A DNA stretch of 64,000 nt from Mycobacterium pseudokansasii (GCF_900566075.1 NZ_UPHU01000002.1:1-64000), one strand, 5' to 3'; counted from the stretch's first letter, positions 17,248-25,621 are shown. Notes: generated by a model not told the origin, from the sequence alone. Program-made: numbers and translations.

Positions 17248-17728
17248 GTCCGACCTGGCCAAGGTGTCGGAGGCCTCCGAGCTGTGTGGCATGCCCATCG
17301 ACGTTCTCAAGATGATGGCAGCCGATGGTCTACTGCCCCAGGTCGTCCGGGGGAAGGCCGGGCATGTGTATTTTCCTCGGAGCGCGATTCCAACGTGGAC
17401 CGAGTGTGTGAAGCTGCTGAGGGAACAGCGTGATCGACACCTGCGGCGCGCGGCATCGGCTCTGCGCCGTCTAGAGAACGAACTCGAGGCAGTGCGCAAC
17501 GACATTACCGAGGCCCGCGAATACCCGCAACAGACCCTCGGCATCGACCTCATGAGCTTCGGACACTGGCCCTATGACCGCATGGCGTCAACGCTGCGCG
17601 GTCAACCGCTCATCACCGGTGTGCTGGAGCAGTTCACCACCGAGCGGATCGCCATCACGCGGTACCACGACGCCTACCTCGACGCCCTGGCGTCGGAGGG
17701 GCGGCAGGCCCGCGAGGACACCCTCTGA
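17231..17728 (+). CDS. Small HTH/coiled-coil protein
   Basis: A 165-residue protein starting at GTG 17231 inside the end of the preceding gene (17-base overlap, coupled translation). Residues about 10-55 (SEASELCGMPIDVLKMMAAD, then GHVYFPRSAIPTW) look like a MerR/excisionase-type winged helix that reads a plasmid site, and residues about 58-95 (LREQRDRHLRRAASALRRLE) form a strongly amphipathic coiled coil. Partner and target are probably the XRE protein just upstream or a shared operator. No catalytic motif. Confidence 0.6.
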   Translation: MTTVSESDLAKVSEASELCGMPIDVLKMMAADGLLPQVVRGKAGHVYFPRSAIPTWTECVKLLREQRDRHLRRAASALRRLENELEAVRNDITEAREYPQQTLGIDLMSFGHWPYDRMASTLRGQPLITGVLEQFTTERIAITRYHDAYLDALASEGRQAREDTL

Positions 17729-17810
17729 CCCACGGGAGCCAGCCGCGATCCGCTTACTGGGGTCCCTGGGTTCTCAGCGCGACAGGGCGACACCGGCGAG
17801 TGGGGGTGCG

Positions 17811-18110
17811 TCAGCCGGTCGCGTCGGTGTCGCTGTCCTGGGGTTCCTCGTTGAGGATGCCCTTGGTGAGGGCTGACGGAGTGGTGCCCAGTGCGTCGGC
17901 CAGGCGCGAGAGCACGACGACGGTCAAGTTCTTGTGGCCGTTCTCAAGCTGGTTGATGTAGGTGCGGTGGATACCGCTGCGCTCGCCGAGTGTGGTTTGA
18001 GCCAGGCCGAGCTTTTCACGGCACGCCTTGATGTTCGCGCCCAGCCGCATCTGAATCGCGTTCTCGTCGATCGTCACCGTGCGGTCCCACTCTCTACGCG
18101 TGTTGCGCAT
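17811..18110 (-). CDS. Restriction-modification controller (C) protein-like XRE regulator
   Basis: A 99-residue HTH protein; GTG 18077 is a likely alternative start because the ATG at 18110 lies within a C-box-like site. The core (RLGANIKACREKLGLAQTTL, GERSGIHRTYINQLENGHKN, LTVVVLSRLADALGTTPSAL) closely follows C.AhdI-type controller proteins, including the IHRTYINQLE recognition helix. ATAGTCTACA overlaps its start and recurs, doubled, in the palindrome at 18764-18803 before the downstream operon. C proteins activate their own and the endonuclease gene and repress the methylase; here a C5-methyltransferase lies 3.9 kb downstream of the palindrome. Family firm; assignment as a true R-M controller inferred. 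Confidence 0.7.
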   Translation of the reverse strand: MRNTRREWDRTVTIDENAIQMRLGANIKACREKLGLAQTTLGERSGIHRTYINQLENGHKNLTVVVLSRLADALGTTPSALTKGILNEEPQDSDTDATG

Positions 18111-18118
18111 AGTCTACA
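18108..18118 (-). promoter_or_regulatory. C-box half-site at the controller gene start
   Basis: On the + strand ATAGTCTACA (18109-18118); the same 10-mer is found in each arm of the palindrome at 18764-18803. Its overlap with the ATG supports autoregulation and a downstream GTG start. Confidence 0.55.
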
Positions 18119-18130
18119 GGGGCGTATCGC

Positions 18131-18585
18131 TCAGAACAGGCCATCGCCGGTCGCCTCCTGCCACCACTGCTCAAACCCACTGCGCTGCTTGGATTCCGCC
18201 CCGGCTGGTGCCGCGTTCGCAATGTCAAACTTGAACTGGCCCCGGCGTGACGGCCAGGTGGTCGACGCCGCCGTTCACGCGGTCACGCAGTACGTGTCGG
18301 AGGATGCCGTCCCCGCCGCGCACGGGGACACCGGGCTGTCGGGTGAGGAGCTCGGCGATGATGGTGCGGCCATCGGTGGCCAGCACCCACCCGTAGCGAC
18401 CGGGCGGTGATGCCGGCCTTGCCGTCTCTGCCAGGGCGCACCACCCGCCGAACTTCGTACAGCGACCAACCGCCAGTGCCCAGACGCTTCTCGAAGAGGG
18501 CGTGCAAGCGGTCCTTATTGGACCGCGCCACCTCGTTGGCTTCGAAGCCAATCCCGTGGCGGTACCGCTGTGGCCGCGCTCTCAT
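18131..18585 (-). pseudogene. Decayed gene next to the C-like regulator
   Basis: Protein-like text runs leftward but jumps between all three frames: RHGIGFEANEVARSNKDRLH and GGWSLYEVRRVVRPGRDGKAG from 18585, then YGWVLATDGRTIIAELL (about 18400-18330), then QFKFDIANAAPAGAESKQ ending with a TGA at 18131-18133. At least two frameshifts are needed to join them. The product is not recognised. Its position, 20 bp upstream of the controller gene and in the same direction, is where a C-regulated gene such as an endonuclease could lie, but nothing in the text proves a nuclease. The first part may instead belong to the PAPS-reductase-like remnant upstream. Confidence 0.45.
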
Positions 18586-18720
18586 GACCCGTCATTGCCA
18601 CGACCAGGGCGAGATCGGCGAGGCCGAAGTCACGCACGACCGGTTCGGTGATCCGGCGCATCAGGAGCGCCGTGCTGTCGAGCCCCAGCCGAAGGACATG
18701 ACGACCAAGCCGTGTAATCC
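18579..18720 (-). pseudogene. Remnant of a PAPS-reductase-like (ATP pyrophosphatase) gene
   Basis: Leftward reading gives MSFGWG, then after one missing base LDSTALLMRRITEPVVRDFG and LADLALVVAMTGHE. Together SFGWGLDSTALL is the PP-loop (SGGxDS-like) of the PAPS-reductase/ATP-pyrophosphatase superfamily. The text stops at 18579, so this is an N-terminal fragment with a frameshift inside the nucleotide-binding loop. A separate intact member of the superfamily lies at 48929-49771. Confidence 0.6.
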
Positions 18721-18763
18721 GTTGTGGGGAAACTTATTACGGTCCTGTCGCGTTCCGCCGCCT

Positions 18764-18803
18764 GTTGTCTATAGTCTACACATTGGTGTAGACTATAGAC
18801 AAC
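18764..18803. promoter_or_regulatory. 40-bp perfect palindrome, C-box-like operator
   Basis: GTTGTCTATAGTCTACA (18764-18780) and its exact reverse complement (18787-18803) flank CATTGG. Each arm contains TATAGTC/GACTATA, the core of C-protein boxes in restriction-modification systems. It ends 22 bases before the TTG start at 18826 and contains TAGACT as a possible -10, so occupancy should control the whole rightward operon. Confidence 0.75.
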
Positions 18804-18825
18804 ACCACGGCGTCAGGGGAACACG

Positions 18826-18984
18826 TTGAGCGACCTCACCACCGACCAGCGCTGGCTGCTCTACTTCATGGGCGGCTGGCAGATCCGTGACTGCCTGATC
18901 GACACCGCTGGAACCGACCACCTGATGCGGTCCATGGGGGGGCCTGTGGGTTCACTGGCCCAGAAGGAGGCCCGGAGTGGATGA
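18826..18984 (+). CDS. Small protein, first gene of the accessory operon
   Basis: A 52-residue protein from TTG 18826 (MSDLTTDQRWLLYFMGGWQI...), with AGGGGA seven bases upstream. Its TGA overlaps the next gene's ATG (ATGA), showing translational coupling. Aromatic and hydrophobic content is high but no membrane segment or motif is clear. It directly follows the C-box-like palindrome, so it is the promoter-proximal gene. Function unknown; small phage- or plasmid-encoded modulators often sit here. Confidence 0.6.
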   Translation: MSDLTTDQRWLLYFMGGWQIRDCLIDTAGTDHLMRSMGGPVGSLAQKEARSG

Positions 18985-19358
18985 CTGGCTGGGAGACCCG
19001 CAACGGTAAGGTCCACGCTCCCGGCCGATGTGAGAGCCGGGTGGTCATCACCAAGGCTCAGATCAACGCCTACGCCCGCAGCTTGCGCGAGAGCGTCCGG
19101 GCCGAGCTGGTTGCACTACGCGCCGAGGCCCGAGCTGAGGTGAACCGCACCGCGGGTTGGTGTCACTGCCCGTGGTCCCAGACCGCTCCCAACGCCCACA
19201 GCGGCCCATGCCAGCGCTACCACCCGACCGATGACGAAGATGACGCCCACTACGCCACCGTTCGGCGGATCGACTACGCCCTGGACGAGGTCCTGTGGCG
19301 CGCGCTCGACCTGCACCGCGAGCCGGTCGGGCAACTGGAGCTGTTCGCTGCGCTGTGA
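18981..19358 (+). CDS. Hypothetical protein with a Cys/His cluster
   Basis: A 125-residue protein whose ATG overlaps the previous stop. Residues about 25-50 form an amphipathic helix (KAQINAYARSLRESVRAEL). A cluster WCHCPWSQTAPNAHSGPCQR at about 55-75 has three cysteines and two histidines, which could bind zinc. The C-terminus (DYALDEVLWRALDLHREPVG) is helical. No catalytic motif is visible and no family comes to mind; its operon position suggests a DNA- or nucleotide-related accessory role. Confidence 0.6.
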   Translation: MTGWETRNGKVHAPGRCESRVVITKAQINAYARSLRESVRAELVALRAEARAEVNRTAGWCHCPWSQTAPNAHSGPCQRYHPTDDEDDAHYATVRRIDYALDEVLWRALDLHREPVGQLELFAAL

Positions 19359-19408
19359 CCCGTAAGACCCCAACACCTGATCCATCTACCACGCAAAGGA
19401 TTTCGTTC

Positions 19409-19786
19409 ATGACCACCACCTACGTAGCCAGCGTGTCACCGTTTACCGCGACGGCCCGTGATGACCGCAGCCCCGTCGCGCGTGTGCGCTATGTCAGCGA
19501 CGGCGCCATCTACGTCAAGGTCGCCGACGTCAGCCACGACGCGCTGCCCTCGGTGACCGGGTATCCCATCGAGTTCTGGCTTCGCATCGACCACCTAGCC
19601 CGCCAAGCACACCACTACCTCGCCGACCTGATCGCGGCCAGAAAGATAGCCCAGGTCACCACGTTCGAGGAACTGCCCCCCGCCGTCGTGGCGCGCATCC
19701 GCGCATCCAGCGAGGTCGCCCAGCTCGGCCCTGTCGAGACGACCTACCTCCAACTACGCATCACCGACTTACTCCGCTTCGGCTGA
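19409..19786 (+). CDS. Hypothetical protein of the accessory operon
   Basis: A 125-residue protein; ATG 19409 (MTTTYVASVSPFTATARDDR) is chosen over earlier in-frame starts that overlap the upstream gene. AAAGGA lies 10 bases upstream. The middle holds strands VARVRYVSDGAIYVKVADVS and a helix around EFWLRIDHLARQAHHYLADL. No recognised domain. Same direction as the preceding gene with 50 bp between, so likely co-transcribed. Confidence 0.6.
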   Translation: MTTTYVASVSPFTATARDDRSPVARVRYVSDGAIYVKVADVSHDALPSVTGYPIEFWLRIDHLARQAHHYLADLIAARKIAQVTTFEELPPAVVARIRASSEVAQLGPVETTYLQLRITDLLRFG

Positions 19787-19838
19787 AGCCGAGCGACACG
19801 CCCACCCCGACGATCCGCCAGGTCTTGGAAGGTAAACC

Positions 19839-20010
19839 GTGGCCCTCATTGAGACGATCGACCCCCCGATATCAACCTTGCGCTGCAAGAACGGCATTGG
19901 CGCACAGCTGCAATGGCAGATTCCCGAAGCCGAGCTTGAACATCGCCTCGACGCAGCCGCCTACGCGGCCGCCGCAATCCTCAACGCCCCATCAGTGCGG
20001 CCCGAGGGGA
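19839..20010 (+). pseudogene. Small gene cut by the IS200/IS605 element
   Basis: Starts at GTG 19839 (MALIETIDPPISTLRCKNGI) after AGGTAA and reads protein-like through LEHRLDAAAYAAAAILNA to about 20008, where the left hairpin of the insertion sequence begins and the text becomes meaningless until a chance stop at 20048. At least the C-terminus is lost. The product is not recognised. Confidence 0.5.
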
Positions 20011-20098
20011 CCGGCGGCTTGAGCCGTCGGGGGAATCGGGCTTGGTGACCAGCGTGTGATCGTGAGTTCTGTCGGTGTCGTTGCGTAACGTTCGGGTC

Positions 20099-20506
20099 AT
20101 GTCAGGTCAGCGGTTCCGTCGCACTCCGGGTGGGGTGTGCTCGCTGGGGCTGCATCTGGTGTGGTGCCCGAAGTACCGGCGCCGGGTGCTGGGTGGCGGC
20201 GTAGCGGTCCGCTGTACCGAGTTGTTGGAGCAGATCGCCGACGAGCATGGCTGGCAGATCGTGGCCAAGGAAGTGATGCCCGATCACGTGCACCTGTTCG
20301 TCCGGGTCGGGCCGGCCGACGCGCCGGCTGCGGTGGTGCGTGCGTTCAAGGGCCGCACCGCCCGTGTGCTGCGCGCAGAGTTTCCGTATCTGCGGCGGTT
20401 CGCGAAGGTGCTGTGGTCGCCGTCGTATTTCGCGGCCTCGGTCGGGTACGTCTCAGAGTCGACGGTGCGCCGCTACATCGAGCACCAATGGGACGCGGTG
20501 GCCTGA
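20099..20506 (+). CDS. tnpA: IS200/IS605 HUH (Y1) transposase TnpA
   Basis: About 135 residues from ATG 20099 (an earlier GTG at 20075 is possible). The HUH motif is HVH in MPDHVHLFVRV, and the catalytic tyrosine is in VRRYIEHQWD near the C-terminus. LGLHLVWCPKYRRRVL is the usual N-terminal strand of the family. The enzyme cuts and joins single-stranded element ends folded as hairpins. All key residues are present, so it looks active. tnpB follows with a TGATG overlap. Confidence 0.9.
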   Translation: MSGQRFRRTPGGVCSLGLHLVWCPKYRRRVLGGGVAVRCTELLEQIADEHGWQIVAKEVMPDHVHLFVRVGPADAPAAVVRAFKGRTARVLRAEFPYLRRFAKVLWSPSYFAASVGYVSESTVRRYIEHQWDAVA

Positions 20507-21687
20507 TGCGGCGCGCGTATGTGTTCCGGTTACGCCCGACAGCACGCCAGCACGTCGCCCTGGCGGCGTGCGTCGAATCCCACCGCGAGTTGTATAACGC
20601 GGCACTGCAGGAACGCCGGGACGCCTGGTCACATAGCACGACCCGGATCTATTACGGAGGCCAGTCGGCGCAGCTGACCGAGATCCGCAGTGTGCGCCCG
20701 GACCAGGCGGTGTGGTCGTTCTCCAGTCAGCAGGCCACGCTGCGCCGGTTGACCAAGGCGTTCGACGGATTCTTCCGCCGCGTCAAACGCGGTGACACAC
20801 CGGGCTATCCGCGGTTCAAAGGTAAGGCCCGCTTCGACAGCGTGGAGTGGCCCAAAGACGGTGACGGAGCGCGCTGGCTCCCCGACCACAACCGCGTGTA
20901 CCTGCAAGGCATCGGGCAGGTGAAGGCGACGGTGCATCGCCCGGTGCAAGGACGGGTGAAGACGATCCAGATCAAACGCCAAGGCCGTAGGTGGATGCTG
21001 GTGCTCTCGTGTGACGACGTGCCCACCAGTCCGTTGCCGGCGACCGGCCGGCAGGCCGGTGTCGATGTCGGGGTGGTGACCTACGCGACGTGTTCCGACG
21101 GTACCGAGGTCGCCAACCCACGCTGGGCACGGCAGGAGGCGGCTCGGTTGGAGGCGGCTCAGCAGCGGCTACAGCGGGCCCAACGCGGCTCCAACAACCG
21201 GATCGCGCGCCGGGAGACGGTGGCCGCGCGGCATCGTAAGATCGCCAACCGGCGTAAGGACTTTCACCACAAGCAGGCCCGCGGCCTGGTGGCCGCCTAT
21301 GACCTGTTGGTGGTGGAGGATCTCACGATCGCGAACATGGTTCGCCGGGCGAAACCCAAACCTGACCCACAGCGGTCGGGGCAGTTTCTGCCGAATGGTG
21401 CCCGGGCGAAGTCCGGGCTCAACAGAAGCATTAGTGACGCTGGCTGGGGTCAGTTCGTCTCGATACTGCGCGCCAAAGCGGAAGACGCTGGGCGCACCTG
21501 GATCGAGGTCAACCCCCGGCACACCTCCGACGGGTGTGAGTGCTGCGGCCACGCAGCACCCGAGAATCGCGTCAGCCAAGGGGAATTCGTCTGTCAACGG
21601 TGCGCCCACACCGCACCAGCAGACCAACACGCCGCACGCAACATCCTCAGGGCTGGACTGGCCCTACACGCCGCAACCGCAGCGTAA
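20506..21687 (+). CDS. tnpB: RNA-guided nuclease TnpB (IS605-type)
   Basis: A 393-residue protein starting at ATG 20506 across the tnpA stop. RuvC residues are recognisable: D in GVDVGVVTYAT, E in VVEDLTIANM and D in ADQHAARNIL. The zinc-finger insert is CECCG...FVCQRC. The N-terminal half (RLRPTARQHVALAACVESHRELYNAAL, then GYPRFKGKARF) is the standard TnpB RNA/DNA-binding region. TnpB uses an omega-RNA from the element's right end to cut the empty donor site and so keep the element. Length is normal and no catalytic residue is missing. Confidence 0.9.
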   Translation: MRRAYVFRLRPTARQHVALAACVESHRELYNAALQERRDAWSHSTTRIYYGGQSAQLTEIRSVRPDQAVWSFSSQQATLRRLTKAFDGFFRRVKRGDTPGYPRFKGKARFDSVEWPKDGDGARWLPDHNRVYLQGIGQVKATVHRPVQGRVKTIQIKRQGRRWMLVLSCDDVPTSPLPATGRQAGVDVGVVTYATCSDGTEVANPRWARQEAARLEAAQQRLQRAQRGSNNRIARRETVAARHRKIANRRKDFHHKQARGLVAAYDLLVVEDLTIANMVRRAKPKPDPQRSGQFLPNGARAKSGLNRSISDAGWGQFVSILRAKAEDAGRTWIEVNPRHTSDGCECCGHAAPENRVSQGEFVCQRCAHTAPADQHAARNILRAGLALHAATAA

Positions 21688-21735
21688 AAGAAGCCGGTCG
21701 CTTCCAGCGGCCGGAGAAGTCACTCTTTGAGAACG
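21590..21735 (+). ncRNA. Probable TnpB omega-RNA at the element right end
   Basis: Inferred from position only: in this family the guide RNA scaffold spans the 3' end of tnpB and the right-end hairpin (21694-21714 here), and the guide is the flanking sequence just past the element end. Exact borders are not visible. Confidence 0.35.
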
Positions 21736-21774
21736 ACCTCACGCCTCACGCCGACCGAGCGCGCCGCTGCCGAG

Positions 21775-23447
21775 GATGTCTACGCGTCAACCACTCTCAG
21801 GCCAACACCAAGAAGGCCTACGAGCAGGGCTTGTCTCTGTTCGACCTGGAAGACCCCGACTTCGAGGCCAGCGTGACCCGCTCCGAGCGCGACCGCGCCA
21901 CCGCAAACTGCGTGCTGCACTACGTCGCCCAGCACCACCCCCGCCTGATCCTCATCGAGTGCACCACCGAACTGACCTCCTGGGGACCGGCCATCCCGGG
22001 CAAGCGCAAGGTGGGCGACGGGTCCACCTACCGCTGGTGGCTTAAGCAATTCGACCTCCTGGGCTACAAGCACCGCGTGCTCTACCTCAACTCGATGTTC
22101 TTCGGCGTCCCCCAGTCCCGCGACCGCCTCTACATCGCCTTCTGGGACCGTCACCTGCCGACCCCCGACCTCGATCACCGCCCAGCCGCCTGGTGTGGCC
22201 ACTGCGACTCGCTGGTGCAGGCCGTCTGGACCTGGCGCACCGGAGTCCCCCCGACTGGCTCGGTGCGCTACGGCAAGCAATACGACTACCGCTGCCCCTC
22301 CTGCCGCGCCGTGGTCGTCCCGCGCACCACGCCGTCCCTGGCAGCTCTGGACCTCACCGACCTGGGAACCCGCATCGGCGACCGCGCCAAGCCCCTGGCA
22401 CCAGCGACCATGGCGCGCGCCGAGCGGTGCCGCCAGCGCTTCGCCGACTTTCCCGCCGTCCTGATGCCGGCCAAATCGGTCTACGGCTCCGAGCGCCAAC
22501 CATGGCAACCGATGGCCACCCAGACCAGCCAGCAGGAGACCGCACTGCCGTCCACCGGCGCACTGCTCGCCGCCGCCGGAAACACCTACGAGCGGCCCGG
22601 ATCAGACTGCCGCAGAGGGGATCTGAGCCAGCCGCTGTGGGCGCAGACCGCCACCAACACCACCGGCATGCTCACCCCGCCGGTCGCGCTCACCGGCCAG
22701 ACGATCGCCGCGCACCGCCACAACGGCGACGGCAAGCACCTCACCCTGCCCATGGACACCGTCACCAGCACCCATGAGAAGGCTGTCCTGCTCGCCGTCG
22801 CCAACTATCAAGGCAGCCCCCGCAGCGCCGCTGAACCCCTGCCCACCCAACTCGGTTCAGAAACCCTTGGCCTGTTCTCCGGCGGAGTGATCCCCTTCCG
22901 CCGCAACACCGTGCCGACCAGCCACGCCGAGGCAATGCCCACCGTGACCGCTGAGCAAATCCCCGGCGTCCTCACCGCCGCTGGGATGATCAAGAACAAC
23001 GGGGCGATAGACGAGGCGAAGTACCGCAGCTACTCCGTGGACAAGCCGCTGGGAACAGTTGTCGGATCGGCCGTCACCCAAGGAGTTCTGTTCTCGGGCT
23101 GGTACAAGCAGAACGGCAGCACCGGAACCGAAACCGCCCCACACCCACTCACCGAGCCCTTGGGCACCCTCACCGCCAAAGACACCACCGCGCTGCTGAG
23201 CGCGCAGTGGCGCGCCGCACTGTCCGAGCTGACCCTTGAAGACTGCTACTTCCGGATGATGAAGCCCTCCGAAATCGGGCGCGGATGCGGCTTTGACGTC
23301 GACTTCGCCGACCACACCGGCACGTTCATCGTCTGGGGCAGCGCCCGCAACCAGGTCGACGGCTACGGCAACGCCGTCTCCCCAGCTGTCGGCGAATGGA
23401 TCGGCCTGCGCTTGCGCGCCGCCCTGCACCGCGACCTCGCTGCCTGA
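21775..23447 (+). pseudogene. C5-cytosine DNA methyltransferase lacking its N-terminus
   Basis: The protein-like text begins abruptly at VNHSQANTKKAYEQG, which in this actinobacterial Dcm-type family comes just after the catalytic PxC motif IV; the SAM-binding N-terminus (motif I to IV) is absent and IS605 sequence precedes. The rest is full length: IECTTELTSWG (motif VI region), LNSMFFGVPQSRDRLYIAFW (motif VIII), a long target-recognition region with CGHC/CPSC zinc-ribbon-like cysteines, MKPSEIGRGCGF (motif IX) and GNAVSPAVGEWI (motif X). Without motifs I-IV it cannot methylate. It may originally have been the methylase controlled by the C-box palindrome upstream. Confidence 0.75.
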
Positions 23448-23534
23448 TCGCACGGTGGTGGGTGGGCTGACACACCGGCCCACCCACCACTGCCACCACC
23501 GAACTTCACACCCCTCACGACAAGGACCCCCGCC

Positions 23535-24257
23535 ATGAGCCTGACAACCGAAACCCCCTCCCGCCCCGGCAGTTACGCACCGCTGCGCTTCACCCGCAAC
23601 GCGGCGGCATTCCAACGCTGGTGGCCGACGCTGACCGACACCACCGACATCACCGAAGCCATCGACGCGTTGCACGCACCGCAGAGCAGCGACGTCGAGT
23701 CCAGCCTGCACTGGCTGATGATCACGGTCTTCCAAGGCATGACCCCGGTGCCCTGGCTGGAGGTCCACGGACTGCAGCCCACCGCCCGCGTGTCCCACGC
23801 CGTCCTGGACGCTGAGGTGGCTTACGACGGCGACGGAGACTGCGTCGGCGTCGATGTTGTGCTCTCCGTGCACGTGACCGCCGCCGACGGCACTGCGGTC
23901 GCGACCACACCATCGGCCTATGTCCAGTGGCCGGCCAAGACCTTCGCGCCCACCAACGCCGAACCCAGCGCAGCCCTCGGCGAGATCATCGACACCGCCC
24001 TCGATCTCATCAACGACACCATTGCCACCGCCGACCGCTTTGCCGCGATGGCACGGGCTCCACACTGCACCGCCACGGCCCCAGCAGAACCGCAGGACGA
24101 CGGCGAAGACGAACCCGAGGTCGAGACCTGCCGCGACTGCGGCCGCGTCACCCGGATCGACGACGAACCCGTCGACACCGACGCCGCCGATGGGTGGAAT
24201 GGGTATTGCGGCAGCTGCGCAGACCGTCGAGAAGGCCAAGACTCCCCCGACGATTGA
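23535..24257 (+). CDS. Hypothetical protein with C-terminal zinc-ribbon
   Basis: A 240-residue protein with AAGGA upstream of ATG 23535. Residues about 15-60 include FTRNAAAFQRWWPTL; the middle (VSHAVLDAEVAYDGDGDCVG, then VDVVLSVHVTAADG) is beta-rich. The C-terminus has CRDCGRV and YCGSCADRR, a four-cysteine zinc-ribbon separated by an acidic linker. Family unknown. It follows the methyltransferase by 87 bp in the same direction and was probably part of the same operon with nrdH and the PAPS-reductase-like gene. Confidence 0.65.
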   Translation: MSLTTETPSRPGSYAPLRFTRNAAAFQRWWPTLTDTTDITEAIDALHAPQSSDVESSLHWLMITVFQGMTPVPWLEVHGLQPTARVSHAVLDAEVAYDGDGDCVGVDVVLSVHVTAADGTAVATTPSAYVQWPAKTFAPTNAEPSAALGEIIDTALDLINDTIATADRFAAMARAPHCTATAPAEPQDDGEDEPEVETCRDCGRVTRIDDEPVDTDAADGWNGYCGSCADRREGQDSPDD

Positions 24258-24897
24258 GACCAGGCGTGCATGATCGCTAAGGGCGCGTTAGCAGGGTTTG
24301 CGAGGAACCGCATTAAGCGTGCATTTGAGGCCGGTATTGCAGTGGTAATCGGTCCGTACCGAAATACATTGAAGATTCGGTCTCGGTGCCCTTTACAACC
24401 TTTTTAGCTCTTATCAGCTAGGAGGGATCAAAGTCGTCTGTATGGAGCGGCGGCGCGCCCGCGCGGGCCACTGACGGGCGCCCAACGGTTTCAGGCGACG
24501 GCGGCCTTCCAGGGGGTGCGATCTAGCGCCGCGCCACCCGGCGCGCACGCACAGTCAACGCCACTCAGCCGGGACAGCCTATGTGCTGCTCGGATGGACT
24601 TTCTTGCAGCCCGGACCCCGGTCTCGCCAAGGTCGTCGACGCGCCACCAGCCCGCCTTGGTCGGCGCCCGTCACGTCACGCAGTCTGCACGTTCAAAAGA
24701 GGCAAGGAAGACGGAAAGGCATTCCCCAAGTTGTGCTTTTATATGGTGCCCGTCGTCGTGCTGGAATTACAAATAAATTGGTCAGACAATGGCCGAAACG
24801 GCCTGAATTAATGCACCTCTATTGCTTGCATTGTCGGGCCTATTGTATTACAATTGACGTAGCACAAATAATTTGCTAGAGAAATCCGGAGGCGATT
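24258..24897. other. Gene-poor, AT-richer interval upstream of nrdH
   Basis: No convincing gene; a 45-codon frame from ATG 24270 (MIAKGALAGFARNR) is the only candidate. The final ~170 bp are clearly AT-richer than the surroundings and contain TTGCTT (24822-24827) and TATTAC (24846-24851) 18 bp apart, a reasonable promoter for nrdH. GGCCGAAACGGCC near 24791 could form a short hairpin. Confidence 0.4.
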
Positions 24898-25050
24898 ATG
24901 GACACCACGGTTACGGTCTACACAAAGCCTGCCTGCGTGCAGTGCACTGCCACCAAGAAGGCGCTCGACACGGCTGGCGTCCTCGGTTACCGCCTGGTCG
25001 ACATCACCGAAGATTCCGACGCTCGGGACTTTGTGATGAGCCTGGGCTAC
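24898..25050 (+). pseudogene. nrdH: nrdH 5' half (glutaredoxin-like NrdH), interrupted
   Basis: ATG 24898 follows CCGGAGG at good spacing. The frame reads MDTTVTVYTKPACVQCTATK, with the redox CVQC motif, and continues through VDITEDSDARDFVMSLGY, ending after TAC 25050; then foreign sequence gives TFS and a stop at 25062. Mycobacterial NrdH continues at this point with L-x-APVVV..., and exactly that text is found at 48832-48921. NrdH supplies electrons to class Ib ribonucleotide reductase. The truncated protein keeps the active site but loses the last strand and helix, so it is unlikely to fold normally. Confidence 0.9.
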
Positions 25051-25222
25051 ACCTTCTCTTGATGGTTCGATAGTGTCTCAATGAATCGGCCCGGTTGAAC
25101 GCCGGTTTGATAGTCGTCGACCTCGTGCTCGTCACTGAGAGTCGGGTCGACGGGACGTGCACGCGCCAAACGTGCAGCGCCACTCTCAAGCACTGTCACG
25201 AAGTTGGACGGGTTTAGCGGAT
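25047..25222 (-). pseudogene. C-terminal gene fragment cut by the IS3 copy
   Basis: Leftward reading from the IS3 left end gives protein-like text (LNPSNFVTVLESGAARLARA, then DEHEVDDYQTGVQPGRFIET) ending at a TAG-type stop at 25047-25049, right at the element boundary. The N-terminal part is not recognisable beyond the IS, so it was probably deleted. Product unknown; could have been an element-borne gene lying at its left end. Confidence 0.4.
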
Positions 25223-25276
25223 TGAATCGCCCTGGAAATCCCGGAGGCTCCTGACCTTGGAAACGAGGATGCAGGT

Positions 25277-25621
25277 ATGCCGAAGGAACAATCTGCCGGG
25301 AAGTCCACAGCGCGTCGCTACAGCCCGGAGGAGAAGGCCGCCGCGGTGCGGATGGTCCGAGCCCTGCGCGCCGAGTTGGGCACCGAGCAGGGCACGGTGT
25401 CACGGGTGGCCCGCCAGCTCGGCTACGGCGTGGAGTCGGTGCGCTCCTGGGCGCGTCAGGCCGACATCGATGACGGGTACGCTCCGGGGGTGTCCAGCGC
25501 GGAGTCTGCCCGGATCAAGGAGCTCGAACAGGAGAACCGAGAACTCAAGCGCGCCAACGAGATTCTTAAGCGAGCCGCCAGTTTCTTCGGGGCGGAGCTC
25601 GACCGCCAACACAAGAAATAG
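25277..25621 (+). CDS. IS3-family transposase OrfA
   Basis: A 114-residue protein. An N-terminal helix-turn-helix (YSPEEKAAAVRMVRALRAEL, then RVARQLGYGVESVRSWARQ) binds the terminal repeats, and a leucine-zipper-like stretch (RIKELEQENRELKRANEILK) follows. The final FFGAELDR is the standard point at which IS3/IS6110-type elements shift -1 into orfB; the -1 frame here continues as PTQEIVDFIDAHREE. Intact. Confidence 0.9.
   Translation: MPKEQSAGKSTARRYSPEEKAAAVRMVRALRAELGTEQGTVSRVARQLGYGVESVRSWARQADIDDGYAPGVSSAESARIKELEQENRELKRANEILKRAASFFGAELDRQHKK

Larger units (their letters stand above)
20005..21735 (+). mobile_element. IS200/IS605-family insertion sequence with tnpA and tnpB
   Basis: Both ends carry subterminal hairpins: left CCGGCGGCT-TG-AGCCGTCGG (20011-20030) and right CCGGTCGCT-TCC-AGCGGCCGG (21694-21714), each with one mismatch, as expected for single-strand HUH transposition. 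tnpA and tnpB lie between them in the same direction and overlap by TGATG. No target duplication is expected. The exact ends are estimates. On the right it abuts the interior of a C5-methyltransferase gene, whose 5' part is missing. Confidence 0.75.
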
